A stretch of DNA of 64,000 bases from Flavobacterium agricola (GTDB lineage Bacteria; Bacteroidota; Bacteroidia; Flavobacteriales; Flavobacteriaceae), in assembly GCF_025919725.1 (NCBI RefSeq), contig NZ_CP081495.1:682001-746000 (forward strand), in the 5' to 3' direction. The notes beneath the pieces were generated by a model. That model had not been told where the DNA came from. It did no database searches and saw only the letters and a list, made by a program, of their open reading frames with translations. A program made the position numbers and the translations under genes. Shown here piece by piece: positions 35,828 through 44,284 of the stretch. Within the stretch, counting starts at the first letter, position 1; every line of letters begins with the position of its first letter.

Positions 35828-36823
35828 ATGGAATGGAACAATCTTCACGAACTCCTGCGCTCGCTTTACGATGAGATGCTCCCACTGTCCGCCGATATGG
35901 CGACAGTGGCAAAGGGTATCGCCGGATTGGGCGCACTGTTCTACGTAGCACTGAAAGTGTGGCAGGCATTGAGCCGTGCAGAACCGATAGACGTGTTTCC
36001 GCTCCTGCGACCTTTCGCCATAGGGCTTGCCATTATGTTCTTTCCGACCATCGTATTGGGAACTATCAATGCGGTAATGTCTCCGGTGGTAAAAGGCACA
36101 CACGCCATGCTCGAAAACCAAGTGCTTGACCTAAACAAGTTACAGCAACAAAAAGACCTATTGGAGAGGGAGGCGATGCTCCGCAATCCCGAAACCGCTT
36201 ACCTCGTAAGCGATGAGGAATTTGATAAGAAACTGGACGAATTGGGGTGGTCGCCGTCCGATTTGGCTACGATGTCTGGAATGTACCTTGACCGACAAGC
36301 CTATAAGATTGAGAAAGCCATAAAGGAATGGTTTCGCAACCTATTGGAAATACTTTTCCAAGCCTCCGCTTTGGTCATCGACACCATACGGACGTTCTTC
36401 CTTATCGTACTGTCCATCCTCGGGCCGATAGCCTTTGCGATAAGTGTATGGGATGGTTTTCAATCCACACTTACGCAATGGCTGACCCGATATATCAGCG
36501 TGTACCTGTGGTTGCCCATCGCCGATATATTCAGCTCCATGCTTGCAAAAATTCAATCCCTCATCATCGAACGGGATATTGATATGCTCGCCGACCCGAC
36601 CTATATCCCAGACACATCCAATACGGTGTACATCATTTTCATGCTGATTGGCATAGTGGGCTATTTCACCATTCCAACAGTGGCAGGTTGGGTTATCCAA
36701 GCCGGAGGCGCAGGGAACTTCATGCGCAACGTCAATCAGACAGCATCGAAAAGCGGAAACATCGCCGGAGCCGGAACAGGGGCTGTTGCAGGCAATATCG
36801 GTGGCAGGTTAATGAACAAATAA
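35828..36823 (+). CDS. traJ: TraJ, VirB6-like polytopic membrane protein
   Basis: 331 residues with five to six membrane helices, including F-A-I-G-L-A-I-M-F-F-P, F-F-L-I-V-L-S-I-L-G-P-I-A-F-A-I-S-V and Y-I-I-F-M-L-I-G-I-V-G-Y-F. The conserved W-L-T-R-Y-I-S-V-Y-L-W-L-P element is present. The C-terminus is Gly/Ala-rich. It is the inner-membrane channel part of the type IV system. Only 4 bp from traI. Confidence 0.92.
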   Translation: MEWNNLHELLRSLYDEMLPLSADMATVAKGIAGLGALFYVALKVWQALSRAEPIDVFPLLRPFAIGLAIMFFPTIVLGTINAVMSPVVKGTHAMLENQVLDLNKLQQQKDLLEREAMLRNPETAYLVSDEEFDKKLDELGWSPSDLATMSGMYLDRQAYKIEKAIKEWFRNLLEILFQASALVIDTIRTFFLIVLSILGPIAFAISVWDGFQSTLTQWLTRYISVYLWLPIADIFSSMLAKIQSLIIERDIDMLADPTYIPDTSNTVYIIFMLIGIVGYFTIPTVAGWVIQAGGAGNFMRNVNQTASKSGNIAGAGTGAVAGNIGGRLMNK

Positions 36824-36835
36824 AATCAGGAAGCA

Positions 36836-37459
36836 ATGGAATTTAAGACACTAAGAAATATCGAAAACAGCTTTAGGCAAATACGGCTGTACGCCATTGT
36901 ATTTGCCGTACTCTGCACCTGCGTGGTAGGATATGCCGTATGGCAGTCCTACCAGTTTGCGGAGGCACAACGCCAAAAAATATATGTACTGGACAACGGT
37001 AAATCCTTGATGCTGGCACTGGCACAGGATGCAAGCATCAACAGACCCGTTGAGGCAAGGGAACACGTTAAGCGTTTCCATGAACTGTTCTTTACGCTCG
37101 CACCGGATAAGAACGCCATCGAAAGCAACATGAAAAGGGCTTTTAATCTTGCCGACAAATCGGCATTCGATTATTACAAAGACCTTTCGGAAAAGGGCTA
37201 CTACAACCGTATCATTTCGGGCAACGTGCAACAGCGTATCGAAGTGGACAGCGTGGTCTGCAACTTCGACACCTATCCCTATGCCGTAAGGACGTATGCC
37301 AAACAGTTTATCATCCGTCCAAGTAATGTGACCAAACGAAGTTTAGTCAGCTCGTGCCTATTGTTAAACTCGGTCAAGTCCGACAACAATCCCCAGGGCT
37401 TCAATATCGAAAAATTTGCCGTGTTGGAAAACAGGGATGTAGAAGTCGTTGACCGCTAA
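36836..37459 (+). CDS. traK: TraK, VirB8-like protein
   Basis: 207 residues: a short cytoplasmic start, one membrane helix (L-Y-A-I-V-F-A-V-L-C-T-C-V-V-G-Y) and a periplasmic domain with F-F-T-L-A-P-D and S-G-N-V-Q-Q-R-I-E-V-D-S, typical of Bacteroidota TraK. VirB8-like proteins bridge inner-membrane and core complexes. Confidence 0.92.
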   Translation: MEFKTLRNIENSFRQIRLYAIVFAVLCTCVVGYAVWQSYQFAEAQRQKIYVLDNGKSLMLALAQDASINRPVEAREHVKRFHELFFTLAPDKNAIESNMKRAFNLADKSAFDYYKDLSEKGYYNRIISGNVQQRIEVDSVVCNFDTYPYAVRTYAKQFIIRPSNVTKRSLVSSCLLLNSVKSDNNPQGFNIEKFAVLENRDVEVVDR

Positions 37460-37469
37460 AATAAAGATT

Positions 37470-37898
37470 ATGGAAGCAATATCAGATTTGAACACATTCG
37501 CCAAAATCCTTACCGCAAAGGGGTATAACGGCTATTTCCATACGCAGGGAGCGTATGCCGGAAAACTGAAAGACAGCATAAGTGAATACCTCGAAAACTG
37601 CCGAAAGGGTGCGGAGGGCGTACCAAAGTCGCAGTTATTATTGACGGGCTTTCTGCAATGGGCAGGCGATAACAAACCCTATGTAGAATGCTGTATGTGG
37701 GTGAAGTACCTAAACGGGAAATTCTTCCTCCATAAAATGGAAGTTGCAAGAAAAGACCAATTCGGGCAATTACTGAAACAAACGGAACTGACCGACCTGT
37801 CGGTCGTGACCGCTCCCAAAGCAAAGGAGGCAATCGCTATGGTGAGCGATGCACAGGAGCAAAAGGCGGTTCACAGGCAGAAACGGTTCAGTCTCTAA
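37470..37898 (+). CDS. Conserved hypothetical protein in the tra operon
   Basis: About 142 residues from ATG 37470; an upstream TTG would overlap traK. No signal peptide or membrane helix, so it is probably cytoplasmic. It shows Y-F-H-T-Q-G-A-Y-A-G-K-L and a possible C-terminal amphipathic helix with L-T-D-L-S-V-V. It sits between traK and traL, where many elements have no gene. I do not recognise its family. Tight spacing (10 bp from traK, 12 bp to traL) says it is part of the operon. Confidence 0.75.
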   Translation: MEAISDLNTFAKILTAKGYNGYFHTQGAYAGKLKDSISEYLENCRKGAEGVPKSQLLLTGFLQWAGDNKPYVECCMWVKYLNGKFFLHKMEVARKDQFGQLLKQTELTDLSVVTAPKAKEAIAMVSDAQEQKAVHRQKRFSL

Positions 37899-37910
37899 AA
37901 CGGGTTAGGC

Positions 37911-38195
37911 ATGAAAAATCTAAGAACGGCAATCAATAATTGGTTTGACAAACTCGATGGACAGTGGCGAGCGATGCCTGTCAAAAAACAGCACCGCTAT
38001 ACGCTACTGCTCTTTTCGGGCTATGCGCTATTGTCCATTATCGTACTGTTGAAAATCTGCTACGATGTAGCACAGCCCGATAATACTATGACCATTGAGC
38101 ATATCGAAAACCCTATTAGGCAAAACAATTCCTCGGTTTCTCCGCAGGACAGTATTAAAACAATTTTAAAAGGTAAAAATTATGAAAGACAGTGA
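37911..38195 (+). CDS. traL: TraL, small membrane protein of the conjugation system
   Basis: 94 residues with one membrane helix (Y-T-L-L-L-F-S-G-Y-A-L-L-S-I-I-V-L-L) after a short basic N-terminus, and a hydrophilic periplasmic tail. Size, topology and position fit TraL (DUF3989). It overlaps the traM start by 14 bp, suggesting coupled translation. Confidence 0.82.
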   Translation: MKNLRTAINNWFDKLDGQWRAMPVKKQHRYTLLLFSGYALLSIIVLLKICYDVAQPDNTMTIEHIENPIRQNNSSVSPQDSIKTILKGKNYERQ

Positions 38196-39507
38196 AAACA
38201 AAAGGGTAAGTTTTTTGGTCGAAGATGACGACCCCAAAAACGGAATGGATGCACCGCAGGACGGTGCGCAGAACAAAGCCGAAAAGTTAAAGAAGCCTAT
38301 CATTTTTGCCCTTATGGGCGTGGTGTTCTTCGGCTGTATATATTTAATCTTCAAACCATCTTCCGACAAGCAAAAGGTTGAGGATATTGGTCTGAACGAT
38401 GCCGTACCACAGGCAACAGATGCAGTGCTTCAATCCGATAAGCAAAAGGCTTATGAACAGGAAATGCTCGAACAGAAAATGGAGGAAAAGCGCAATGCGC
38501 TCCTGTCATTATCCGACTATTGGAGCGAGGACAGTATCGCCGATCCGGAAGCGGAGCAACCGGATGAGGGCTACGAAGACGGTTACGCTTACGGCGGTGG
38601 TACACGCAGGAACAGCAACCCTGCTTTGAACAGCTACCGCAATGCACAAAGTACGCTGACCTCGTTCTACGACAACAGCGATTACGAAACGCAGGAACTC
38701 CGCAGGCAGGTTGAGGAACTGAAAGAACAACTGGCAGAAAAGGACGTACCGCCTGTAACGACCGTGGATGACCAGTTGGCTTTGATGGAAAAGTCATACG
38801 AAATGGCATCCCGTTACCTGCCACAGTCTCCGGCACAGGGGGAAAATACGGACACAACAGTTTCGGCAAAGAGTACCTCACAAAAGGAACATTTCGTGGC
38901 GTTCACCCCTGTAAGGAAAAATGCGGTTTCCGCATTGTACCGTGAACCGACCGACAGTGCTTTTTTGGCAAACTGGAACGAAACCCGAAACCGTGGCTTT
39001 TATACGGCAGGCGTTTCGGAACAGGTCATACAGCCGAAAAACAGCATCAAGGCGGTAGTACAGGAAACACAGGTCGTGACAGGCGAAAGCGGTGTACGGT
39101 TGCGCCTGTTGGAAACAGCAAAAACGCCTGTTCGCTCCATTCCGGCAGGAACGGTACTGACGGCAAATGCCAAGTTTCAAAGTGGCAGGTTACAGTTAAA
39201 GGTAACATCCATCGAATTTGAGGGCAACATTATTCCGGTCGATATAACCGTGTATGATGTGGACGGACAGCAAGGGCTATATGTACCATATTCACCCGAA
39301 ATGAATGCCCTTACAGAGATAGCCTCCAACATGAGCCAAACCTCCGGTACTTCCATCATGATGACCCGTTCGGCAGGGCAACAGATGGCAGGCGACCTTT
39401 CCCGTGGTGTGGTGCAGGGTGTATCGGGTTACTTCTCCAAGAAAGTGCGGACACCCAAAGTAACGGTTAAAGCCGGTCATCAGCTATTCCTCGTTTCAAA
39501 AAACTAA
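38182..39507 (+). CDS. traM: TraM, VirB10-like protein
   Basis: 441 residues: an N-terminal cytoplasmic part, one membrane helix (P-I-I-F-A-L-M-G-V-V-F-F-G-C-I-Y-L-I-F), a proline/glutamate-rich middle, and a C-terminal beta domain (T-V-L-T-A-N-A-K-F-Q-S-G-R-L-Q-L-K-V and I-I-P-V-D-I-T-V-Y-D). It forms the core channel with TraN. It starts inside traL. Confidence 0.93.
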   Translation: MKDSENKRVSFLVEDDDPKNGMDAPQDGAQNKAEKLKKPIIFALMGVVFFGCIYLIFKPSSDKQKVEDIGLNDAVPQATDAVLQSDKQKAYEQEMLEQKMEEKRNALLSLSDYWSEDSIADPEAEQPDEGYEDGYAYGGGTRRNSNPALNSYRNAQSTLTSFYDNSDYETQELRRQVEELKEQLAEKDVPPVTTVDDQLALMEKSYEMASRYLPQSPAQGENTDTTVSAKSTSQKEHFVAFTPVRKNAVSALYREPTDSAFLANWNETRNRGFYTAGVSEQVIQPKNSIKAVVQETQVVTGESGVRLRLLETAKTPVRSIPAGTVLTANAKFQSGRLQLKVTSIEFEGNIIPVDITVYDVDGQQGLYVPYSPEMNALTEIASNMSQTSGTSIMMTRSAGQQMAGDLSRGVVQGVSGYFSKKVRTPKVTVKAGHQLFLVSKN

Positions 39508-39534
39508 TGTTCAACACTAAAAATCAGAAAGAAA

Positions 39535-39740
39535 ATGAACGCAATATTTAAAAACCTCTTGGCACTGGTCTGTTTGACCCTCTTTATTACAGGTGCAAAT
39601 GCACAGCAAGTCGCATCCAGTACAACAAAATTGAGCATGGGCAAGGTTGAGCCTTACGAAATGCAGGTGACGTACAGCAAGACCTCGCACCTCATATTCC
39701 CGTCCGCCATCCGCTACGTGGATTTGGGCAGTGTGTATGT
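39535..39740 (+). pseudogene. traN: TraN, VirB9-like protein, truncated by an insertion sequence
   Basis: About 68 genuine residues remain: a signal peptide (F-K-N-L-L-A-L-V-C-L-T-L-F-I-T-G-A-N-A-Q) and the conserved start S-H-L-I-F-P-S-A-I-R-Y-V-D-L-G-S. After D-L-G-S-V-Y-V the sequence enters the IS and stops at about 39818. TraN is the outer-membrane-linked partner of TraM, normally about 300 residues. The missing part is not found on the other side of the IS. Confidence 0.92.
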
Positions 39741-39793
39741 TGTCAAAAGAATTGAGACACTTTGTTTAAAAAAATTAAGAGAGCGTTTTTGTT

Positions 39794-40777
39794 TTATAAA
39801 TGTATTATTTTTTCTTTAAAATACAGTTGTTTTCTTTTTGCAAAAGTTTGATTTTTAATTATTTCTCTTTGTTTTAAAATTTGGTCTGATCTACCAAAGT
39901 ACACATCTGCAGGTGTTAAATTATTTATAGCCTCATGATACCTACTGTTGTTATAATTTTCTACGAACTTTTCTAATGCTTGTATTAATTCTTCAGGATG
40001 GTAATAATGATCTAATTTCATAACGTTTTTCATTGTTCTGTGGTATCTTTCAATCTTTCCCTGCGTTTGTGGGTGTAGTGGTTTACCTCGAATATGTTTC
40101 ATTTTCTGCGTGTTTTTTAAGTAATCACTCAGTTCATTTGATACGTAGCACGGTCCATTGTCAGAAAGCAACTTAGGCTTTTGTTTGGTTTTTAACTTTG
40201 CCTTTTCAATAGCCGTTTTGACGGTTCTTTTTACATCTTCAGCCTTCATTGAGCTGCATAACTCCCAATGAATGATATAGCGGCTGTAATCGTCTAAAAT
40301 TGTACTTAAATAATACCATCCCCAACCAATTATCTTAAAATAAGTAAAGTCAGTCTGCCACATTTGATGAACAAAATTAGTTTTATCTTTAAACTCATTC
40401 GCGGCTTCAATTAAAATATGACTAGGGGCTGGTAACAAATCTCTTTGTCTTAAAATGCGATAAACACTCGATTCTGAAATGTAGACGCCCAACTCATCGG
40501 TCATTTTAAAAGCTAATTCTCTAGCGGATAACTCTGGATAATCCAAGGCTAGCTCAACTAGTACATCTTTTTGTGATTCAGGAATACTGTTCCATTTTCG
40601 ATATACGGTCTGATGCTTGGGTTCAAGTCCTTTAAATCCATTTTCCAGGTAACTCGCATACCATTTGTAAAAGGTACTTCTGGCAATACCAAACTCTTGT
40701 AGGGTCCGCTTTACGCCAATTTCTGAGCGAGTAACTATTTGGATTATTTCATATTTTTCACTAGCTGTTAATCGCAT
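39794..40777 (-). CDS. IS3-family transposase OrfB (DDE domain)
   Basis: 327 residues: an HTH_21-like region (K-R-T-L-Q-E-F-G-I-A-R-S-T-F-Y-K-W), then the rve integrase core with W-Q-T-D-F-T-Y-F-K (first Asp), L-S-D-N-G-P-C-Y (second Asp) and G-K-I-E-R-Y-H-R-T (Glu). The frame is open upstream of ATG 40777 to the A8 run at 40818-40825, so the active transposase is probably an OrfAB fusion made by -1 frameshifting. Confidence 0.93.
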   Translation of the reverse strand: MRLTASEKYEIIQIVTRSEIGVKRTLQEFGIARSTFYKWYASYLENGFKGLEPKHQTVYRKWNSIPESQKDVLVELALDYPELSARELAFKMTDELGVYISESSVYRILRQRDLLPAPSHILIEAANEFKDKTNFVHQMWQTDFTYFKIIGWGWYYLSTILDDYSRYIIHWELCSSMKAEDVKRTVKTAIEKAKLKTKQKPKLLSDNGPCYVSNELSDYLKNTQKMKHIRGKPLHPQTQGKIERYHRTMKNVMKLDHYYHPEELIQALEKFVENYNNSRYHEAINNLTPADVYFGRSDQILKQREIIKNQTFAKRKQLYFKEKIIHL

Positions 40778-40797
40778 GTATCTCCCGAATTTATTTT

Positions 40798-41151
40798 TTA
40801 ATCCAACGAATCCGAGGTTTTTTTTACAATATCATAACGAACCACTAAGTCAGCTATAATTTCTTTTAAACGCAGGTTTTCTTTACGCAAATCAGAAACT
40901 TCATCACTAGTTGCTTCACGTGTAATATCGCCAGATAACCTTTTTTTACCTGCTTCTAAAAACTCTTTATTCCATTTATAGAATTGAGATTGAGAGATGC
41001 TATACTTTCGACATAACTCTGATACAGAGATTTCGGCTCGCAAGGCTTCCATAACGATTAAAATCTTTTGTTCTGCTGTAAAGATTCGACGCGTGTTGTT
41101 GCGAATATCTTTTACAAACTTTTCTGGAGTTTTCTTTTTAGATGTAGCCAT
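40798..41151 (-). CDS. IS3-family OrfA (helix-turn-helix)
   Basis: 117 residues from ATG 41151 (M-A-T-S-K-K-K-T). HTH with F-T-A-E-Q-K-I-L-I-V-M-E-A-L and S-V-S-E-L-C-R-K-Y-S-I-S-Q-S-Q-F-Y-K-W, followed by a leucine-zipper helix. It binds the IS ends. An alternative upstream start exists at 41181. Confidence 0.9.
   Translation of the reverse strand: MATSKKKTPEKFVKDIRNNTRRIFTAEQKILIVMEALRAEISVSELCRKYSISQSQFYKWNKEFLEAGKKRLSGDITREATSDEVSDLRKENLRLKEIIADLVVRYDIVKKTSDSLD
40818..40825 (-). other. Probable programmed -1 frameshift site (A8)
   Basis: On the minus strand, eight A residues lie near the end of orfA (read GTA AAA AAA ACC). A -1 slip here enters the orfB frame, which is open without stops through ATG 40777. 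This is the known IS3-family way to make OrfAB. Confidence 0.65.
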
Positions 41152-41214
41152 AATTAAAAGTAATGTTTTTCGTTTAAACACTATCTTAACTTTTCTATTT
41201 TATGTGTCCACTTT

Positions 41215-43653
41215 TTGCTGACGATTTACAATGAATCAGGAAGGCTGTTAAGCAAAAAAACAACAGGGAAATCTAATTTAGAAGTGTTTTATACTTACAG
41301 CCCAGCTTTAAAAAACTTGCTTATTAAAGAAGAGGGGACAAATGAAGGTAATTCATTCGCTAATACCGTAAATTATGATAACTATTTTAGGATTTCAGAA
41401 CAAACAAATACTACTCCTTATTTTAGCTTTAAAGAAATTGTAAACTATGATGCAATAGGGCGGGTTAATAATTCAAGCTCTGAAGTTATAAAAGACGGAC
41501 AAATACTACAGAATGTAACATTAAACCATCAATACAATCCGTATAATGGAGAGGTAATGTCAGTTAAAGAAGTAACAAATGGTACGGTAGGCAAAACGAT
41601 TTGGGAAGTAACTTTAAAAAGTCAAAGAGGGGAAGCTTTAAAACAAAAATTAGGAGAAGCTATTTTTGTAGAACATGATTTTGATCTTTATGGAAACCTA
41701 ATCAATATTAGAAATAGAAATGAAACGCAATGGTTATCCAATAAAGAGTATCAATATCAAGTTGATAGAGGTTTACTTATTAAAAGAAAAGATACGCACT
41801 TTGGTTGGGAAGAAAACTTTACCTATGATACTTTTGATAGGTTGTTAACTTGGTCGTCTCCGTTAGGTACCAATTCTAATACATACATTTCTGATGGTAG
41901 AATTAACCAAAACAGCCAAGTAGGTCAATACAGTTACAATACGGCTGCCAAATACAAAAAGGAAACAATTGCTTTAAATGAAAATGGAGCGAGCTATTAT
42001 AATAATAGATCTACTCAAACGGTAGTTTATGATGGTTTTAAACGTCCTTTAAATATTAAGGAAGAGAATAGAGGTATTATAGATTTTGAGTACGGTATTA
42101 ACAGTTCTCGCATTAAGGCTGTAAAAAACAATCTGATAACCAATGAGAAAACTACTAAATATTATGCTCCAAATGGTACTGTTGAAATAGCTGTAGATGA
42201 AAACCAAAATGCAAAAATTATTAATTATTTAGGTTCTCCATACGAAACACCGTATATTTATATAACAGATGTTAATTTAAACTCAAAAATAAAAAGTAAT
42301 GAAAGCTTTTATTATTTAGGCAGGGACTTTCAGGGATCAATTACTGAAGTTTTTGACGCAAACGGTAGCTTTGCTATAGAAAGACGTTTATTTGACCCAT
42401 GGGGTAATGTAACCAAGCTAGAAAACAATGTCAGTCATAACTATGCAGAAGGGGAAAATGCGTACCTTGTATTCTTAGATCGTGGCTATACAGGACACGA
42501 ACATTTTAACGAGGTGGGGATCATTCATATGAATGGTAGAATTTATGATCCTATATTGAAACAATTTTTAAGCCCTGATAACTTTATACAAGATCCGTCT
42601 AACTCACAAAACTACAATCGTTATGGATATGCTTGGAATAATCCGTTAAAATACATAGATCCAAGTGGTGAATTGTTTGGAATGACAGTATTTGCAGCTG
42701 CAGTTGTAAAAGCTGCAGTTGTAAGCGCATTTGCATACACTATGGTTGGCTTAACAACTTGGACGGAATTTTCTGCTTTAGGTTTGTTAAAATCTACAAC
42801 AATAGGAGCTGTAAGTGGAGCAGTATCTTTTGGAATAGGTAATCTAGTAAGCAGCTTTTTAAGTAATCTTCCTGCTGATTATGTACTAACCAAATTAGAC
42901 GTAGGGTTGATTACTGGTACCCAGGCAGTTATGCATGGTATTTCACAAGGTTTTATTAGCGGTATTACAGGTGGAAGTTTTGAGACAAGTTTTGTTAGTG
43001 CAATGGTATCTAGTTTAGTTTCTACTGGTGTTGAATTTACTGGAGTAATCGCTGGTATAGGAGATTCTGGTACAGCAACTATATTATTTGGTACTGCATC
43101 AGGAGCTATAGCTGCCAAATTAACTAACGGTAATGTATGGCAAGGGGCTGCTGTAGGATTCTTTGTAAGTGCTTTAAATCACGCAGCGCATAAAATAGTT
43201 GAAAACATTGAGTTAGATGAGTTTGCAAAAACTGCATTTGGAGAAGATTATAAAGTGAAATATGGCGTTAAATCATTAAAATGGGGAAGTCAAATGAAAA
43301 AAGGCGAAGTAGAAGGTGCGTATTATAATCCAGATAATCAATCTATTATCAATAATGATTCACGTGTTGGCGGGATTAATACTCCAGATAATAGAATTTA
43401 TATTTCTGATATATATAAAAATTACCCTTTACATTTAGAAGTTACAATAGGACATGAATTGATTCATTCTTATCATAGGACAATTTTTGGAAACAATTAC
43501 TCACAATCATATTCAGAACATGCTGCATACCAATATTCAATTGATTTTACAGCAAAACACAATATGGCAAGAACAATGGAAGAATTTCAAAATTTCCAAG
43601 CAAAATACAAATCAAATGATTTATATAATTATAAATTAATACCAGGTTTTTAA
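41215..43653 (+). CDS. Rhs/YD-repeat toxin, N-terminally truncated, with a zinc-peptidase-like tip
   Basis: The remaining 812 codons start inside the IS end (TTG) so the native N-terminus and export region are lost. Residues 5-480 are YD repeats ending in the Rhs core signature (R-I-Y-D-P-I-L-K-Q-F-L-S-P-D, N-R-Y-G-Y-A-W-N-N-P-L-K-Y-I-D-P-S-G). Then comes a Gly/Ala-rich hydrophobic linker (485-660) and a variable tip with H-E-L-I-H (747-751) and a later E-H-A-A-Y-Q-Y, a zincin pattern. The next gene is a candidate immunity lipoprotein. It may have no promoter or export signal now. Confidence 0.85.
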   Translation: MLTIYNESGRLLSKKTTGKSNLEVFYTYSPALKNLLIKEEGTNEGNSFANTVNYDNYFRISEQTNTTPYFSFKEIVNYDAIGRVNNSSSEVIKDGQILQNVTLNHQYNPYNGEVMSVKEVTNGTVGKTIWEVTLKSQRGEALKQKLGEAIFVEHDFDLYGNLINIRNRNETQWLSNKEYQYQVDRGLLIKRKDTHFGWEENFTYDTFDRLLTWSSPLGTNSNTYISDGRINQNSQVGQYSYNTAAKYKKETIALNENGASYYNNRSTQTVVYDGFKRPLNIKEENRGIIDFEYGINSSRIKAVKNNLITNEKTTKYYAPNGTVEIAVDENQNAKIINYLGSPYETPYIYITDVNLNSKIKSNESFYYLGRDFQGSITEVFDANGSFAIERRLFDPWGNVTKLENNVSHNYAEGENAYLVFLDRGYTGHEHFNEVGIIHMNGRIYDPILKQFLSPDNFIQDPSNSQNYNRYGYAWNNPLKYIDPSGELFGMTVFAAAVVKAAVVSAFAYTMVGLTTWTEFSALGLLKSTTIGAVSGAVSFGIGNLVSSFLSNLPADYVLTKLDVGLITGTQAVMHGISQGFISGITGGSFETSFVSAMVSSLVSTGVEFTGVIAGIGDSGTATILFGTASGAIAAKLTNGNVWQGAAVGFFVSALNHAAHKIVENIELDEFAKTAFGEDYKVKYGVKSLKWGSQMKKGEVEGAYYNPDNQSIINNDSRVGGINTPDNRIYISDIYKNYPLHLEVTIGHELIHSYHRTIFGNNYSQSYSEHAAYQYSIDFTAKHNMARTMEEFQNFQAKYKSNDLYNYKLIPGF
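42931..43194 (+). repeat. Rhs linker repeat, copy 1
   Basis: This part of the Rhs gene is closely repeated at 44405-44668. Both code for I-S-Q-G-x-I-S-G-I-T-G-G-S-F-E-T-S-F-V-S-A-M and A-A-K-L-T-N-G-N-V-W-Q-G. It is the homology stretch that allows Rhs tips to be exchanged. Confidence 0.85.
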
Positions 43654-43655
43654 TT

Positions 43656-44276
43656 ATGAAGAAAAAAGTATTATTATTAATCTTAAACATATCATTATTT
43701 AATGCGTGTCACGGGCAATTAGTAAAAAATGAAGATTTACATTTTTTTTACTTGGGGTATTCAATTTCAACTTTTAATAATGAAGTTAAAAATAATGCAT
43801 ATTTAAATATATTAATAAATAACATTGGAAACGATACTTTATATCTTTCTAAGAGTAACATACGAGTTATTATAAAAAAAGACAATAAGAATATAAAGGA
43901 TAATAACTATAATGGAGATGCTAATAATAAAAATTCTTATCAACCATTCATTCCACCTTCGTTTCCATCAAAGTATAAGAGTGAAGAAAAGGAAAAGTAC
44001 TTAATTATGAAAGACTCATTAATTAACATTTATTCAAATAAACTCTTTGAAAAAAATTTAAAAAAAAATCAATTGATAAATAGGTATAAAGAAAATATCT
44101 TGAAAAAAATAAAAGAAGATTGTATCGTAATTTTACCTAAAGAAACATATGAATATAATTATCTTGTTAAAAGTAAAAAAATTAATAGAGAATCTAAAAT
44201 TGAGATATCATATGATTCTAAAAATATTTTTAGCACGATAGAATATGACAACAAGGTATTTAAAATCCAATTATAA
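43656..44276 (+). CDS. Putative lipoprotein, candidate immunity to the Rhs zincin tip
   Basis: 206 residues with a lipoprotein signal (L-F-N-A-C at about residues 14-18), AT-rich, Asn/Lys-rich, no recognised domain. It begins 2 bp after the Rhs stop, the usual place for the cognate immunity gene. A periplasmic lipoprotein would fit a toxin that acts outside the cytoplasm. Function inferred only from position. Confidence 0.65.
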   Translation: MKKKVLLLILNISLFNACHGQLVKNEDLHFFYLGYSISTFNNEVKNNAYLNILINNIGNDTLYLSKSNIRVIIKKDNKNIKDNNYNGDANNKNSYQPFIPPSFPSKYKSEEKEKYLIMKDSLINIYSNKLFEKNLKKNQLINRYKENILKKIKEDCIVILPKETYEYNYLVKSKKINRESKIEISYDSKNIFSTIEYDNKVFKIQL

Positions 44277-44284
44277 AAAATTAG

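Larger units (their letters stand above)
1..39740. mobile_element. Integrative conjugative element, RteC/Tra (CTnDOT-like) type, partial
   Basis: The stretch carries rteC, mobA/mobB/mobC and traA-traN in the order known for Bacteroidota conjugative transposons, mixed with cargo genes. The tra genes are visibly more GC-rich than both the cargo and the chromosome on the right. No integrase, excisionase, topoisomerase or tetQ/rteA/rteB is seen, so the left end lies beyond position 1. On the right, traN is cut by an IS and the expected traO, traP and traQ are absent. The exact borders are inferred; left-edge genes such as the nitroreductase could be cargo or chromosome. Confidence 0.88.
39741..41223 (-). 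mobile_element. IS3-family insertion sequence
   Basis: Two overlapping-type genes (orfA and orfB) on the minus strand and imperfect ends (TGTCAAAAGAATTGAGACAC at 39741; the inverse of about 41204-41223 on the right, about 12 of 20 matching). The left flank is traN and the right flank an Rhs gene. No 3-5 bp target duplication is seen between the flanks, so it likely marks a recombination joint rather than a simple insertion. The right border may be off by a few bases. Confidence 0.85.
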
